From NCBI GenBank assembly GCA_028694105.1, contig JAQUUC010000004.1, positions 1-64,000 of the forward strand: a stretch of 64,000 bases of DNA, in the 5' to 3' direction. The notes under the pieces are model-generated. The model ran no database searches and was not told the DNA's origin. It saw only the letters and a program-made list of their open reading frames with translations. The stretch comes from Hespellia sp. Lineage in GTDB: Bacteria; Bacillota; Clostridia; Lachnospirales; Lachnospiraceae. Below, piece after piece: positions 1 to 7,875 of the stretch; position 1 is the stretch's first letter, and every line of letters starts with the position of its first letter. Position numbers and translations under genes: made by a program.

Positions 1-102
1 CCCGTTATCATCCATGAAAATGCGGATGATTTTACGACGCAGCCATCGGGAAATGCAGGAAAGAAAATAGGGTGCGGCGTAATCGAACAAGTATCCGCCT
101 GA
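1..102 (+). CDS. Cu/Zn superoxide dismutase-like protein, C-terminal fragment
   Basis: The window opens inside this reading frame, which runs 33 codons to a TGA. It carries the C-terminal SODC pattern: a HENADDF segment, where the family has a copper-ligand His followed by Asp, then GNAGKKIGCGVI, which matches the second SODC signature with its disulfide Cys. In the family the residue three after GNAG is normally the active-site Arg guiding superoxide; here a Lys occupies that region, so dismutase activity is not assured. The N-terminal part and any signal peptide lie outside the window. Similarity to the SODC fold is clear, catalytic function is inference. Confidence 0.75.
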   Translation, partial: PVIIHENADDFTTQPSGNAGKKIGCGVIEQVSA

Positions 103-135
103 TAGAATGGTGTTTACTGAAAGGAAAACAATGCC

Positions 136-164
136 TTGATATATTCAATGAAAATAGGTAAAAT
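136..164 (+). promoter_or_regulatory. Promoter for the ABC exporter pair
   Basis: TTGATA (136-141) and TAAAAT (159-164) are separated by 17 bases, a good sigma-A type arrangement about 50 bases ahead of the ABC ATPase start at 213. Confidence 0.6.
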
Positions 165-212
165 GAAACTGTGAAGAACCAAAAGGTTTATATACCGGGC
201 GAGGAGAAATCA

Positions 213-899
213 ATGGAAGTGATTAAAGCGGCAGGACTAAAAAAATACTATATCACAGATACCTATGAGATACACGCACTGGACGGTGTTTCATTCTCGG
301 TCGACGAGGGAGAATTTGTTGCCATCGTCGGCACATCGGGAAGCGGAAAAACCACCTTGCTGAACATGCTGGGCGGGCTGGATATTCCGACCGGTGGAGG
401 TGTGTGGATTCGCGGAAATAGTCTGAAGGACATGGAAAGTGAAGAGAGAACGATTTTTCGCCGCCGCAATATCGGATTTGTTTTTCAGCAGTACAATCTG
501 ATACCGATGCTGAGTGTGTACGAAAATATTGTGCTTCCGCTGCGGCTGGATGGTGTTGAAATTGACACGAAATTACTGGATCAGATTATCGAGATGCTTG
601 ATATTCGCGAGAAAATGGAGCGGCTGCCGGAAACTTTATCCGGCGGCCAGCAGCAGAGAGTGGCGATAGCAAGAGCACTTATGACGAAGCCCGCCATTAT
701 GTTAGCGGATGAACCGACCGGAAATCTGGATTCTGTAACCAGTATGGATGTCGTGGAACTGTTAAAATCCTGTGCGGCAAGATTTCATCAGACCATTATT
801 ATGGTGACGCATCAGGACGAGGTGGCACAGATGGCAGACCGCAGCATTCGGATGCAGGATGGGCGGATTCTTCGAGATGAAAATCAGATAAAAGTATGA
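213..899 (+). CDS. ABC transporter ATP-binding protein, MacB/LolD type
   Basis: Nucleotide-binding subunit of an ABC exporter that energises the FtsX-type permease encoded next. It has a Walker A motif (GTSGSGKTT), Q-loop (VFQQYN), the ABC signature LSGGQQQRVAIARAL and Walker B ADEPTGNLD followed by the H-loop His. The length of 228 residues is normal for this class. The open frame extends upstream to a GTG at 171, but the ATG at 213 has GAGGAGA five bases before it and starts the usual N-terminus, so it is preferred. Such pairs typically export or sense peptides, antibiotics or lipoproteins; the substrate cannot be read from sequence. Confidence 0.92.
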   Translation: MEVIKAAGLKKYYITDTYEIHALDGVSFSVDEGEFVAIVGTSGSGKTTLLNMLGGLDIPTGGGVWIRGNSLKDMESEERTIFRRRNIGFVFQQYNLIPMLSVYENIVLPLRLDGVEIDTKLLDQIIEMLDIREKMERLPETLSGGQQQRVAIARALMTKPAIMLADEPTGNLDSVTSMDVVELLKSCAARFHQTIIMVTHQDEVAQMADRSIRMQDGRILRDENQIKV

Positions 900-940
900 G
901 AACACAGAATTAGCAAAAGCGTAGTCAGGAGGCACAGCAG

Positions 941-3709
941 ATGACAGAAAAAACAGTTACATCACATCAGGATATCTCTGTGATCAAAATGCTTGCAAGA
1001 ACATTTGCCAGATACAATAAGGGGAGAAATCGTATCCTTTTAGGCGCAGTGGTGCTGTGTATTGTCACGCTGACAATGGTTTTCGGCATTTCCTATGGGA
1101 AGGTGCAGGCAGAATATACAAAAGCCGTAAGGGCGGCAGGGACAACCGGGGCAACAGTCATTGAGGACGCTGACCAGTCGCAATACGAGACGGTGAGCAC
1201 ACTTGGTTATGTGAAGGAGCTGGGCAGGCGCGTGGAAGCCGGACAGGCAGAGGCCAGTGGAAAAATGGTTTGCGAGATGCAGTGGCTGGATGAAAATGCT
1301 TGGGAGAATATGACAAAACCTGCATATACGAACATTCATGGAACGTACCCGGCGCAGCCGCAGGAACTGATGCTTTCGGTAAGAGCACTGAAAAGTCTGG
1401 GTGTTACGAAGCCGGCAGAAGGGCAGCAGATAGAACTCACCGTGTATATTGGACTCTTTCGAACCGAGCAGGAGACATTTGAACTATGTGGCTGGTTTAC
1501 AGATTACGTGGATGAAGCGTCTAATTCGGCAATCGGTTATATCTCAAAAGAGAAGTTGGAAGACTGGGGCTATCAGATAGAGGAATCAGCAGACCTTTTA
1601 ATCTGTCAGTCAGAGACGATGAACTGGCAGGAAACGGAAGAGCGGCTATATAAGGATGTGCAGATGAAAGATTCCGGCCAGACTATTTCTGCGTCCAATC
1701 CATTTGCTTATGATGCGGTAAATCAGATAGTTGGAAGCTATGAGATGGCGGTATTTGGTGCACTTGTAATCTTGTGCGGCATGTTTTTCCTGATTTACAA
1801 TGTTATGCAGATTTCCATGGTGGGAGACATCCGGCAGATGGGGCTTTTCAATATCATAGGAACGACAAAAAAGCAGATTCGGAGCATTTATTACAGGCAG
1901 ATGCATAGCATACTTCTTCGCGGTGTCCTGCTTGGCAGTGTATTGTCGGCTATTATTTTGCGCGTAGTCATCCCGAACATTTTAGGAAATCAATATCTGA
2001 GCGGGTACGGCGGTGCCAAGGAACTGCAAATCTTTCGACCGGAGATTCTGCTGATTTCCGTTCTGTGTGCAGCTTTGATGACTATGAGCGTGGCAGCCGG
2101 AGTCATTCATCATCTGGTAAATGTATCCGCTGTTGAGAGTATCCATTATACAGGACTCGAAAAGAAAAAGCGGCGGAAAACCAAAAAGGGAAATGTGCAT
2201 AAGAGAAATGCTCATAAGAAAAGTGCGACCGGAGAGCTTTGGTATATGGCGTGGCGGAACTTGATTCGCCATCGAACCAGATTTCTGTTGACTGTATTTT
2301 CGCTATTTATGGGCGTGATGGCATTTCTTGGAGTCGTTGTGATTACATCTGGAAGTGACTATGCAAATGTGATAGAAACCCGGCCGGATTATCTGATTGC
2401 GGGGCAGTTCAGTGCGTGGGGACAGGAATTAGGATACGGAAATGAATACAAAGTAAGAGACCCGGGAGAAGATCCGCTGAAGACTGCTGGAGATTATTTT
2501 TCCCTGCTATATGCAAACGATTATGAGGAATTCTCACCGATTTCCGAGGATGTAAAAGAGCAACTACTCGCAATCCCGGGCGTAGATAAGGACAAGTCTT
2601 ACGTAATGGAGGGCGCTTATGTGGACATGACGATATCGCAAAAAGGGATTCGCCCGTTCGTAGACGAGAGTGAAATGCCTGCGGAAGATACGGCGATGCT
2701 GGAAGGCTTTCACTCAGATGTGGTTCAGATTTTAAATGAAAATGAGATTCAGAATTTGAAAGACTACGTGGAAAAGAATCAGCTGTCGGTCGATATGGAA
2801 ACGCTGGAAAATGGAACCGGCGTAATGCTTCTTCACGACCACCAATTATCACCGCAACAGGAGCGGCAGGCAGAGGAAAGTGTTGGGGAGTCGGTGTATT
2901 TTACCAGCCTCCTTCCAAGAGAAGCGGAGATGATGTGGAACGCAGATGAAGAGAAGAGAAACAGCGGAACGCTTACCGGTGCGCAGTCGGATACATTTAC
3001 GCTGTCGGGATATCTTGATAACCAGGCAGAAGGATTTCCGAAAATCAGACAGACCTGGCATGGAGGCGAAGGCAATTTATATTTTCTGATCAGTGAAAAA
3101 GGGTTCGAGAAGATTCCAACGAGCAAAAAGACGTTGTATATGGAACTGTCGGTAGATGAGGATAAGGATGCGCAGATCAAAAGTGCGGTTCAGAAAATTG
3201 TGTCACAGGAGAATCAGAAGCGAGCGCAGACGATAGGGACCAGCGCGGACGGAGAAAGCACTGAAGCGGGAATCTTCTATATCAGCAAATCGGATTTGAT
3301 GTTGGAGGCTTCCGGCTATATCCGTGGAAATCGCCTGATTCTGGGGAGCATCAGTATCGTACTGCTGTTTGCGGGACTCACCAACTATTTCAATGTCATG
3401 GTGACCGGAATCCTGTCACGCAAAAAGGAATTGGATGTCATGCACTGTATTGGAATGACGAAAAAGCAGGAGCGGAAGCTGCTTTTGATGGAAGGCGGAT
3501 ATTACTGCTTGATTGTTGCGTTGTTGATGCTGACTGTGGGAAGTGCGATTTTGAAATTAATAGCGGTGTATATGGAGAACAAACTGTCCTATTTTGTGTA
3601 TCATTATCCGGCCGGGTGGTCAGTTGCTTTGATAGGCGGGCTGCTTGCGGTGTGCCTGTTGGTGCCATGGATGATGTGCAGGCAGAAGGTTGATGTTACG
3701 TGTGAATAA
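941..3709 (+). CDS. FtsX-family ABC transporter permease
   Basis: A 922-residue membrane protein with one transmembrane segment near residues 32-52, a first FtsX core of three helices around residues 265-400, a short Lys/Arg-rich cytoplasmic linker (about 405-430), another helix near 450-470, a large extracytoplasmic domain, and a second FtsX core in the last 130 residues. This is the duplicated FtsX layout of MacB-like exporters acting with the preceding ATPase, from which it is 41 bases away. The ribosome binding site is AGGAGG 11 bases before the ATG. No regulator directly flanks the pair; the LytTR system downstream is separated by a terminator, so a link between them is only possible, not shown. 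Confidence 0.88.
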   Translation: MTEKTVTSHQDISVIKMLARTFARYNKGRNRILLGAVVLCIVTLTMVFGISYGKVQAEYTKAVRAAGTTGATVIEDADQSQYETVSTLGYVKELGRRVEAGQAEASGKMVCEMQWLDENAWENMTKPAYTNIHGTYPAQPQELMLSVRALKSLGVTKPAEGQQIELTVYIGLFRTEQETFELCGWFTDYVDEASNSAIGYISKEKLEDWGYQIEESADLLICQSETMNWQETEERLYKDVQMKDSGQTISASNPFAYDAVNQIVGSYEMAVFGALVILCGMFFLIYNVMQISMVGDIRQMGLFNIIGTTKKQIRSIYYRQMHSILLRGVLLGSVLSAIILRVVIPNILGNQYLSGYGGAKELQIFRPEILLISVLCAALMTMSVAAGVIHHLVNVSAVESIHYTGLEKKKRRKTKKGNVHKRNAHKKSATGELWYMAWRNLIRHRTRFLLTVFSLFMGVMAFLGVVVITSGSDYANVIETRPDYLIAGQFSAWGQELGYGNEYKVRDPGEDPLKTAGDYFSLLYANDYEEFSPISEDVKEQLLAIPGVDKDKSYVMEGAYVDMTISQKGIRPFVDESEMPAEDTAMLEGFHSDVVQILNENEIQNLKDYVEKNQLSVDMETLENGTGVMLLHDHQLSPQQERQAEESVGESVYFTSLLPREAEMMWNADEEKRNSGTLTGAQSDTFTLSGYLDNQAEGFPKIRQTWHGGEGNLYFLISEKGFEKIPTSKKTLYMELSVDEDKDAQIKSAVQKIVSQENQKRAQTIGTSADGESTEAGIFYISKSDLMLEASGYIRGNRLILGSISIVLLFAGLTNYFNVMVTGILSRKKELDVMHCIGMTKKQERKLLLMEGGYYCLIVALLMLTVGSAILKLIAVYMENKLSYFVYHYPAGWSVALIGGLLAVCLLVPWMMCRQKVDVTCE

Positions 3710-3716
3710 AAAATGG

Positions 3717-3753
3717 AAAAGCATTATTGTGGCATATCACGATAATGCTTTTA
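3717..3753 (+). terminator. Rho-independent terminator after the ABC pair
   Basis: Inverted arms AAAAGCATTAT and ATAATGCTTTT with an inner TGTG/CACG pairing, followed by a short T-rich tail. Confidence 0.75.
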
Positions 3754-3767
3754 TCTTGTGTAATCAG

Positions 3768-3798
3768 TTCACTAATTAGTACAATAATTTGGTATAAT
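3768..3798 (+). promoter_or_regulatory. Putative promoter for the LytTR/GHKL pair
   Basis: A perfect TATAAT lies at 3793-3798, 43 bases ahead of the regulator start. The -35 region (TTCACT, 3768-3773) is weak and overlaps the palindrome ACTAATTAGT (3771-3780), which suggests activator-dependent expression. Confidence 0.45.
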
Positions 3799-3841
3799 GA
3801 AAAAAGATAAATATGTGTTTTGAAAGTGAGGTGATAATCTG

Positions 3842-4546
3842 GTGAAAGATATTAGAATCGCAATATGTGATGATGAGAAGATTGCCAGAGAGCATCTGAA
3901 ACGAATGGTAGAGAATATTTTAATACAAAAAGAACTTATAGGTGATATTACATCGTATTGTTCTGGTGTTGAATTAATTCATTCAGAGTTATCGTTTGAC
4001 ATTTTGTTTCTGGATATAGAGATGCCGGATCTAGACGGAATTGATATAGGAAAAATTTTATGTGATAGAAATTCCAAATGCAAAATTGTTATGGCAACTG
4101 GTCGAGTGGAACGATTTAAAGAGGCATTTATGATTGAAGCATATCGTTTCGTTACAAAACCTTTTGATGAGTTAGAAATAGAAGAAGTGATTGAAGCGTA
4201 TTTGATACAACAGATAGGGCTGTCAAAGATTGTTGCGTATGATCAAAGAATAAAGTATCAATTCGTGCAGAAACAAATTGAGTATGTAAGAGCATATAAT
4301 GGATATTCGGAATTGTTGATTCAAGATAATATTTACCGAGTAGAAGAATCTCTGAATAGCCTTGAACAAAGTTTAGATTCGCGATGTTTTGTAAGAGTGA
4401 ACAAGGAATATTGTGTTAATCTTTTTTGGGTTTCAGATTATCATCTAGGGAAACTTTATATTGAGGGAAAGGAACTATTGGTATCAAGGCGGAGAAAAAA
4501 AGCATTTGAGAAAAAATTCATGGAATTTGGTATCAATTATCGGTAA
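3842..4546 (+). CDS. LytTR-type response regulator (AgrA/ComE family)
   Basis: DNA-binding response regulator of 234 residues. The N-terminal receiver domain has the acidic pair CDDE near residues 10-13, the phospho-acceptor Asp at residue 58 in FLDIEMPDLDG, and the Lys of the VTKPF motif near residue 107. The C-terminal half (about 130-230) has the LytTR pattern IEYVRAYNGYSELL and ends FVRVNKEYCVN, as in AgrA, ComE and VirR. Start is GTG with an AGTGAGGTGAT ribosome binding site. The partner kinase begins four bases after its stop. LytTR regulators bind paired direct repeats; candidate sites lie at 5838-5869. Confidence 0.92.
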   Translation: MKDIRIAICDDEKIAREHLKRMVENILIQKELIGDITSYCSGVELIHSELSFDILFLDIEMPDLDGIDIGKILCDRNSKCKIVMATGRVERFKEAFMIEAYRFVTKPFDELEIEEVIEAYLIQQIGLSKIVAYDQRIKYQFVQKQIEYVRAYNGYSELLIQDNIYRVEESLNSLEQSLDSRCFVRVNKEYCVNLFWVSDYHLGKLYIEGKELLVSRRRKKAFEKKFMEFGINYR

Positions 4547-4550
4547 GAAA

Positions 4551-5864
4551 ATGCAAATTATTTTTGTGGTTTTGTTTATTGTGGAATTTTTTAAGTACTA
4601 TCTCGGAATGAAAATTTTCTTTGAAATCAATTTAAAGAATAAAATTCTGATAGGTGGCTTTCTGATTGGTTATATTGTTTTTATTAGTATATGTGATTGG
4701 AATACAGTAGAAAAACGGTTGCTTATGTATGGTCTGCTTATGTTGCTGTTTGTGCTTGTCAGTGAAGCTAAAAGAATTACCTTGATGACGGCTTTTTTTG
4801 TGATAACAAGTCTGGACGAGATTGCAGATGGAATATTGGGGGTTTTGAATGAATACTGGATTCACAGTTCTCTAATAAAAGAAAATATGACACTGATTAG
4901 TAGTCTGATGATACTAATAATAATTGTTGTTGTCTATATATGTAAAAAATTTGAATGGTTTGGGTGGAAAACCAGACTATATCTATGGGCAAAAAAACAC
5001 GTGGGTTTTTTTGTTATTCTTATGGCATTACAACTTGTATTTACAATTTGCAGTTTGAATTATGCTAAGGCATATATACCCAATTCTAAATTTTATCTGT
5101 TTGCCACACTTTTAAGTATTACAGCTCTTTTATGTATTGTTTTTCTTATTCCTTTCGTATTGTATATGAAAAATCTTAATATAAGACTGGAAGAAGTAAT
5201 AGCAATTGAACAAAGAATGAAAAGACTACAAAAGGATTATTATGAAACGTTGCTTAGTAGGGATAAGGATACACAAAAATACAGACATGATCTAAATGGA
5301 CATTTACTATGCTTATCTGAATTGGCAAAAGAAGATCAAGCCCATCAAGTATTAACCTACATAGAAACATTACAAGAAAAACTCGGTTCGATTCAGAAAA
5401 AGAGCTATTGGACAGGAAATAATATTATTGATGTTTTATTGAATTATTATGTTCCTTTATTGGTAGGAAATGTAAAGGTACAGATCAGTGGTCAATGTAA
5501 TCATGACATTAACATTTCTCAAACTGATTTGTGCATAATCTTCTTTAATTTGCTGCAAAATGCTGTTGAGGCGTTAAATAATATGGGAGATGAGAGAACG
5601 AAATATCTGCAGATTTTGATAAAACAAGACTCGGCATTCTTCCACTGTCAAATAAAAAATACAATCAGAAATTTTATCGATTTAAGCAAAGATAGCATTG
5701 GAACAACGAAAAAAGATAAGGTTCGGCATGGATTTGGAATTGAAAATGCTAAAGAGACTGTCAAAAAAAATAATGGACTTCTTACATTAGAAACACAAAA
5801 TGAATGGTTTATTTGCAGGCTAATGTTAAAATCCCAACCGATAAAAGAGAAAACTGACCGATAA
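4551..5864 (+). CDS. GHKL-domain sensor histidine kinase (AgrC/ComD-like)
   Basis: Membrane histidine kinase of about 437 residues. The first ~220 residues form six or seven hydrophobic helices with very short loops, as in peptide-sensing AgrC/ComD kinases. A short linker leads to the phospho-acceptor His246 in YRHDLNGH, then a GHKL ATPase with NLLQNAVEAL (N-box) and the G-box HGFGIENA near the end. The open frame extends back to 4461 inside the regulator gene; the ATG at 4551 is preferred because it immediately precedes the first helix, although its ribosome binding site (GGTAAG) is weak. Translational coupling to the regulator is likely. The sensed signal is unknown; the peptide ORF downstream is the obvious candidate. 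Confidence 0.88.
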   Translation: MQIIFVVLFIVEFFKYYLGMKIFFEINLKNKILIGGFLIGYIVFISICDWNTVEKRLLMYGLLMLLFVLVSEAKRITLMTAFFVITSLDEIADGILGVLNEYWIHSSLIKENMTLISSLMILIIIVVVYICKKFEWFGWKTRLYLWAKKHVGFFVILMALQLVFTICSLNYAKAYIPNSKFYLFATLLSITALLCIVFLIPFVLYMKNLNIRLEEVIAIEQRMKRLQKDYYETLLSRDKDTQKYRHDLNGHLLCLSELAKEDQAHQVLTYIETLQEKLGSIQKKSYWTGNNIIDVLLNYYVPLLVGNVKVQISGQCNHDINISQTDLCIIFFNLLQNAVEALNNMGDERTKYLQILIKQDSAFFHCQIKNTIRNFIDLSKDSIGTTKKDKVRHGFGIENAKETVKKNNGLLTLETQNEWFICRLMLKSQPIKEKTDR

Positions 5865-5869
5865 AAGAG
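5838..5869 (+). promoter_or_regulatory. Paired direct repeats, candidate LytTR binding sites
   Basis: CCGATAAAAGAG occurs at 5838-5849 and again at 5858-5869, exactly 20 bases apart, which is about two helical turns. The second copy ends six bases before a -35 element at 5876. Paired direct repeats at this spacing just upstream of -35 are the usual architecture for LytTR regulators. Both copies overlap the last codons of the kinase gene. Confidence 0.5.
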
Positions 5870-5875
5870 TTATGA

Positions 5876-5904
5876 TTGAAAAAGATTAAAAACATCGCTA
5901 TCCT
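5876..5904 (+). promoter_or_regulatory. Putative promoter for the peptide/secreted-protein operon
   Basis: TTGAAA (5876-5881) and TATCCT (5899-5904) with a 17-base spacer, directly downstream of the paired repeats and 26 bases before the peptide ORF. Confidence 0.45.
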
Positions 5905-5930
5905 TTGATTATACAAAGGGGGTGGACGAT

Positions 5931-6002
5931 ATGTTTTTCAATGATTCAGAAGTGACAATTATGGGATTTTGGAATGATTTATTATATTGGTTATTTGATT
6001 GA
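5931..6002 (+). CDS. 23-residue peptide, possible signal peptide or small effector
   Basis: A short ORF of 23 codons behind one of the strongest ribosome binding sites in the window (AAAGGGGGTG, 5 bases before ATG). The product is acidic (four Asp/Glu, no Lys or Arg) and its second half is hydrophobic and aromatic (MGFWNDLL, then YWLFD at the end). It has no Cys and no AgrD-like thiolactone pattern, and no AgrB-type processing gene is nearby. Its position, immediately after a peptide-type sensor kinase gene and behind its own promoter, suggests a short linear pheromone, a leader peptide, or a small secreted peptide. The role is inference; only the ORF and its translation signals are seen. Confidence 0.5.
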   Translation: MFFNDSEVTIMGFWNDLLYWLFD

Positions 6003-6071
6003 TGCTACTCTTCAAGATAATAAATGGAATGTACTTACAATCAAACTTTAGATGAGAAAGGGGAACTTAAG

Positions 6072-6569
6072 ATGAAGAAAACAAAAAACAAGATTTGGGG
6101 TATTGGGTTGGCTGTTGTATTAGCGGTTACTTGCTTTGTATTACCAACAAATGCTGAAGAAATAGTAGACGAGACAGTAACAGAAATTGAATTTACTGAT
6201 TTAGACAAAAATCCATATCAAGAGTATAATGGAGTTAATCGTGCGGGCGAGGAATACAAGGTAGTTATCGAAGAAATACCTGGTAAGATTCGTGCATCAA
6301 CTTCAACATGGAAAATTTCATATACAAGTGGAGTTGTAAATTGCCATTTTTATATGAATGTATCAGCTAATCAATGCACAAAAGTGTATGACAAGAGTAT
6401 TATGTGTATTGGATGTACGTATTCAAATGCAAGTCTTTACCATGGAACATCTTATGGAAAACTGGCATTTAATGTTTCTTCATATCTAAATATTGTTAAT
6501 TTTACTGGTTGGCTAAAAGGGACTTGTACAGGTTCTGCAAATGATGTTAAAGTGACATGGAATTTTTAG
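6072..6569 (+). CDS. Secreted DUF5626-like protein
   Basis: A 165-residue protein with a clear signal peptide: MKKTKNK, a hydrophobic core to about residue 24, and a likely cleavage after LPTNA. The mature part begins with an acidic stretch, has EEYKVVIEEIPG near residue 75, and ends in a beta-strand-rich region of about 90 residues with five Cys. The overall plan (acidic propeptide-like segment, IEEIP, then STWKISYTSG) resembles DUF5626 secreted proteins of Clostridia and bacilli, whose function is unknown. The frame opens earlier at 6024, but the ATG at 6072 follows AAAGGGGAA and starts the signal peptide. It probably shares a transcript with the upstream peptide and the downstream membrane peptide. 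Confidence 0.7.
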   Translation: MKKTKNKIWGIGLAVVLAVTCFVLPTNAEEIVDETVTEIEFTDLDKNPYQEYNGVNRAGEEYKVVIEEIPGKIRASTSTWKISYTSGVVNCHFYMNVSANQCTKVYDKSIMCIGCTYSNASLYHGTSYGKLAFNVSSYLNIVNFTGWLKGTCTGSANDVKVTWNF

Positions 6570-6577
6570 GAGGAGAT

Positions 6578-6670
6578 ATGGGCGGAAATGTGGGCATAAT
6601 TGCTGTGTATTTGATTATAATTTTACTTATTATAGGTATATGTGCAATTATACATTTTAAGAAAAAGTAA
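6578..6670 (+). CDS. 30-residue single-span membrane peptide
   Basis: ORF of 30 codons whose ribosome binding site (AGGAGGAGAT) overlaps the stop codon of the secreted protein gene, so translation is probably coupled. The product starts MGGNVG, has one transmembrane helix of about 20 residues rich in Ile and Leu, and ends HFKKK, giving a predicted N-out, C-in topology. It could be an immunity or accessory peptide for the secreted protein, or a membrane-acting peptide. No homologue is recognised. Confidence 0.6.
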   Translation: MGGNVGIIAVYLIIILLIIGICAIIHFKKK

Positions 6671-6709
6671 CTGATGACTACCAGATGAAAGCAGATGTTA
6701 TATAAAAAG

Positions 6710-6765
6710 AACTATGTCTATCAACTTATTTAAATATCATTCAAGTTGATAGACATAGTTTTTTG
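6710..6765. terminator. Strong bidirectional terminator
   Basis: Perfect 18-base inverted repeat (AACTATGTCTATCAACTT at 6710-6727 and its complement at 6743-6760) with a 15-base loop, a 3' T run and a 5' A run. It can serve both the plus-strand peptide operon and the convergent minus-strand dehydrogenase gene. Confidence 0.9.
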
Positions 6766-6779
6766 AGCGGTTTTTATTT

Positions 6780-7649
6780 CTATCTGTCAAAGAATTTCTT
6801 CTTCACAATATCCACCGGCATATCCTGTCCGGTCCAGATTTTAAATGAGGCAGCACCCTGATACAGCAGCATATACAGCCCGTTGGCGGTGCTACAGCCA
6901 GCTTCTCTCGCGAGACGAAGCAGCTTTGTCTCTTCTGGATTGTATATGACATCGAATACCATCAGATCCGGACGGAGTACAGAAGTATCGGTGATAATGC
7001 AGGCATCCACATTAGGAGCCATACCGACAGAAGTACCATTTGTCAAAATGTCACTGCTTTGAATCTCTCTGTTTAAAACGGAAGGATCTTCATAATCATA
7101 GAGTGAAACTTTGCAACTCGTCTCTTTATTCAGCGTATCGACTAAATGCTGTGCACGATCCCAGAATGCATCGTGTACGTTGAAAACAGAAATCTCAGTC
7201 AGACCATCTAAAGCAGCCTGAATCAAAATCGCACTTGCAGCGCCTCCGGCACCGAGCAGCGTCATCTTCTTTCCGATAATATCAAAGCCACTTGCCTTGC
7301 AGGCATCCATGAATCCAACGCCATCCGTTGTATGTCCTACAAATTTACCATCTTCATTCTTAACAGTGTTCACGGCACCACCGATTCTGGCAGCATCGGA
7401 AAGCTCATCGCAGAGCTCACACATTAAGTTCTTATCCGGCATCGTTAAATTAAAACCAAGTACATTCATCTTCCGAAGTCCTTCTACGACTTCAGGAAGA
7501 GTATCTGTACCGACATCGAATGCGAGGTAGGTGCAGTCGATATCCAATTGGTTGAAAGCTTCATTGTGCATAGCAGGTGAAATGCTATGGGCAGCAGGCT
7601 GTCCTAAAAGGCAGGCAAGCTGTGTATGTCCTGTAATATTATTTGACAT
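6780..7649 (-). CDS. Shikimate/quinate dehydrogenase family protein (YdiB-like), copy 1
   Basis: NAD(P)-dependent oxidoreductase of 289 residues that interconverts shikimate with 3-dehydroshikimate and, in YdiB-type members, quinate with 3-dehydroquinate. The substrate site shows HSISPAMHN (residues 21-29), the catalytic Lys73 in TMPDK and Asp109 in HTTDG. The Rossmann glycine motif is GAGGAASA. The dinucleotide-selectivity loop reads FNVHD, with an Asp where NADP-specific AroE has Thr or Ser after NR, which favours NAD use as in YdiB. It has its own sigma-A promoter and lies divergent from the rest of the hydroaromatic locus. It may be the biosynthetic or a catabolic copy; sequence alone does not decide. 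Confidence 0.88.
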   Translation of the reverse strand: MSNNITGHTQLACLLGQPAAHSISPAMHNEAFNQLDIDCTYLAFDVGTDTLPEVVEGLRKMNVLGFNLTMPDKNLMCELCDELSDAARIGGAVNTVKNEDGKFVGHTTDGVGFMDACKASGFDIIGKKMTLLGAGGAASAILIQAALDGLTEISVFNVHDAFWDRAQHLVDTLNKETSCKVSLYDYEDPSVLNREIQSSDILTNGTSVGMAPNVDACIITDTSVLRPDLMVFDVIYNPEETKLLRLAREAGCSTANGLYMLLYQGAASFKIWTGQDMPVDIVKKKFFDR

Positions 7650-7716
7650 GATTGTAATCTCCTTTTGGTCTAAAAATCATACGCTGTCATTGCGTCTTTG
7701 ATCAATATGTTTTATC

Positions 7717-7745
7717 ATTATATATGGAAAATGGCGATAAGTCAA
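7717..7745 (-). promoter_or_regulatory. Promoter for the copy 1 dehydrogenase
   Basis: Read on the minus strand: TTGACT (7745-7740), 17-base spacer, TATAAT (7722-7717), about 68 bases ahead of the start codon. Confidence 0.65.
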
Positions 7746-7875
7746 CACTTTAAAGTGGTAAAATATAAAAGCGATAAAGAACAATAAGATTTCAGAGAAA
7801 GATACTTTATAAAATTAGATTGACAATATAAAACATTAACCCCAGTGGTATGATTCAGATGAGGAGGCGTACAGA

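Noticed and set aside
2409..2852. 147-residue minus-strand frame in the FtsX permease
   Set aside because: Antisense shadow of a clear coding region with low-complexity His/Pro/Ser content.
5931..6002. AgrD-type autoinducer precursor
   Set aside because: No Cys or Ser ring position, no AgrD-like leader and C-terminal tail, and no AgrB gene; kept only as a peptide of unknown type.
6072..6569. Lactococcin 972-type bacteriocin
   Set aside because: A YSN...HG pattern and aromatic C-terminus are reminiscent, but the length, Cys content and lack of the large immunity membrane protein do not fit; DUF5626-like is better.
7820..7854. Promoter TTGACA...TATGAT before the DUF2442 gene
   Set aside because: The -35 is perfect but the spacer is 23 bases, too long for a normal sigma-A promoter.
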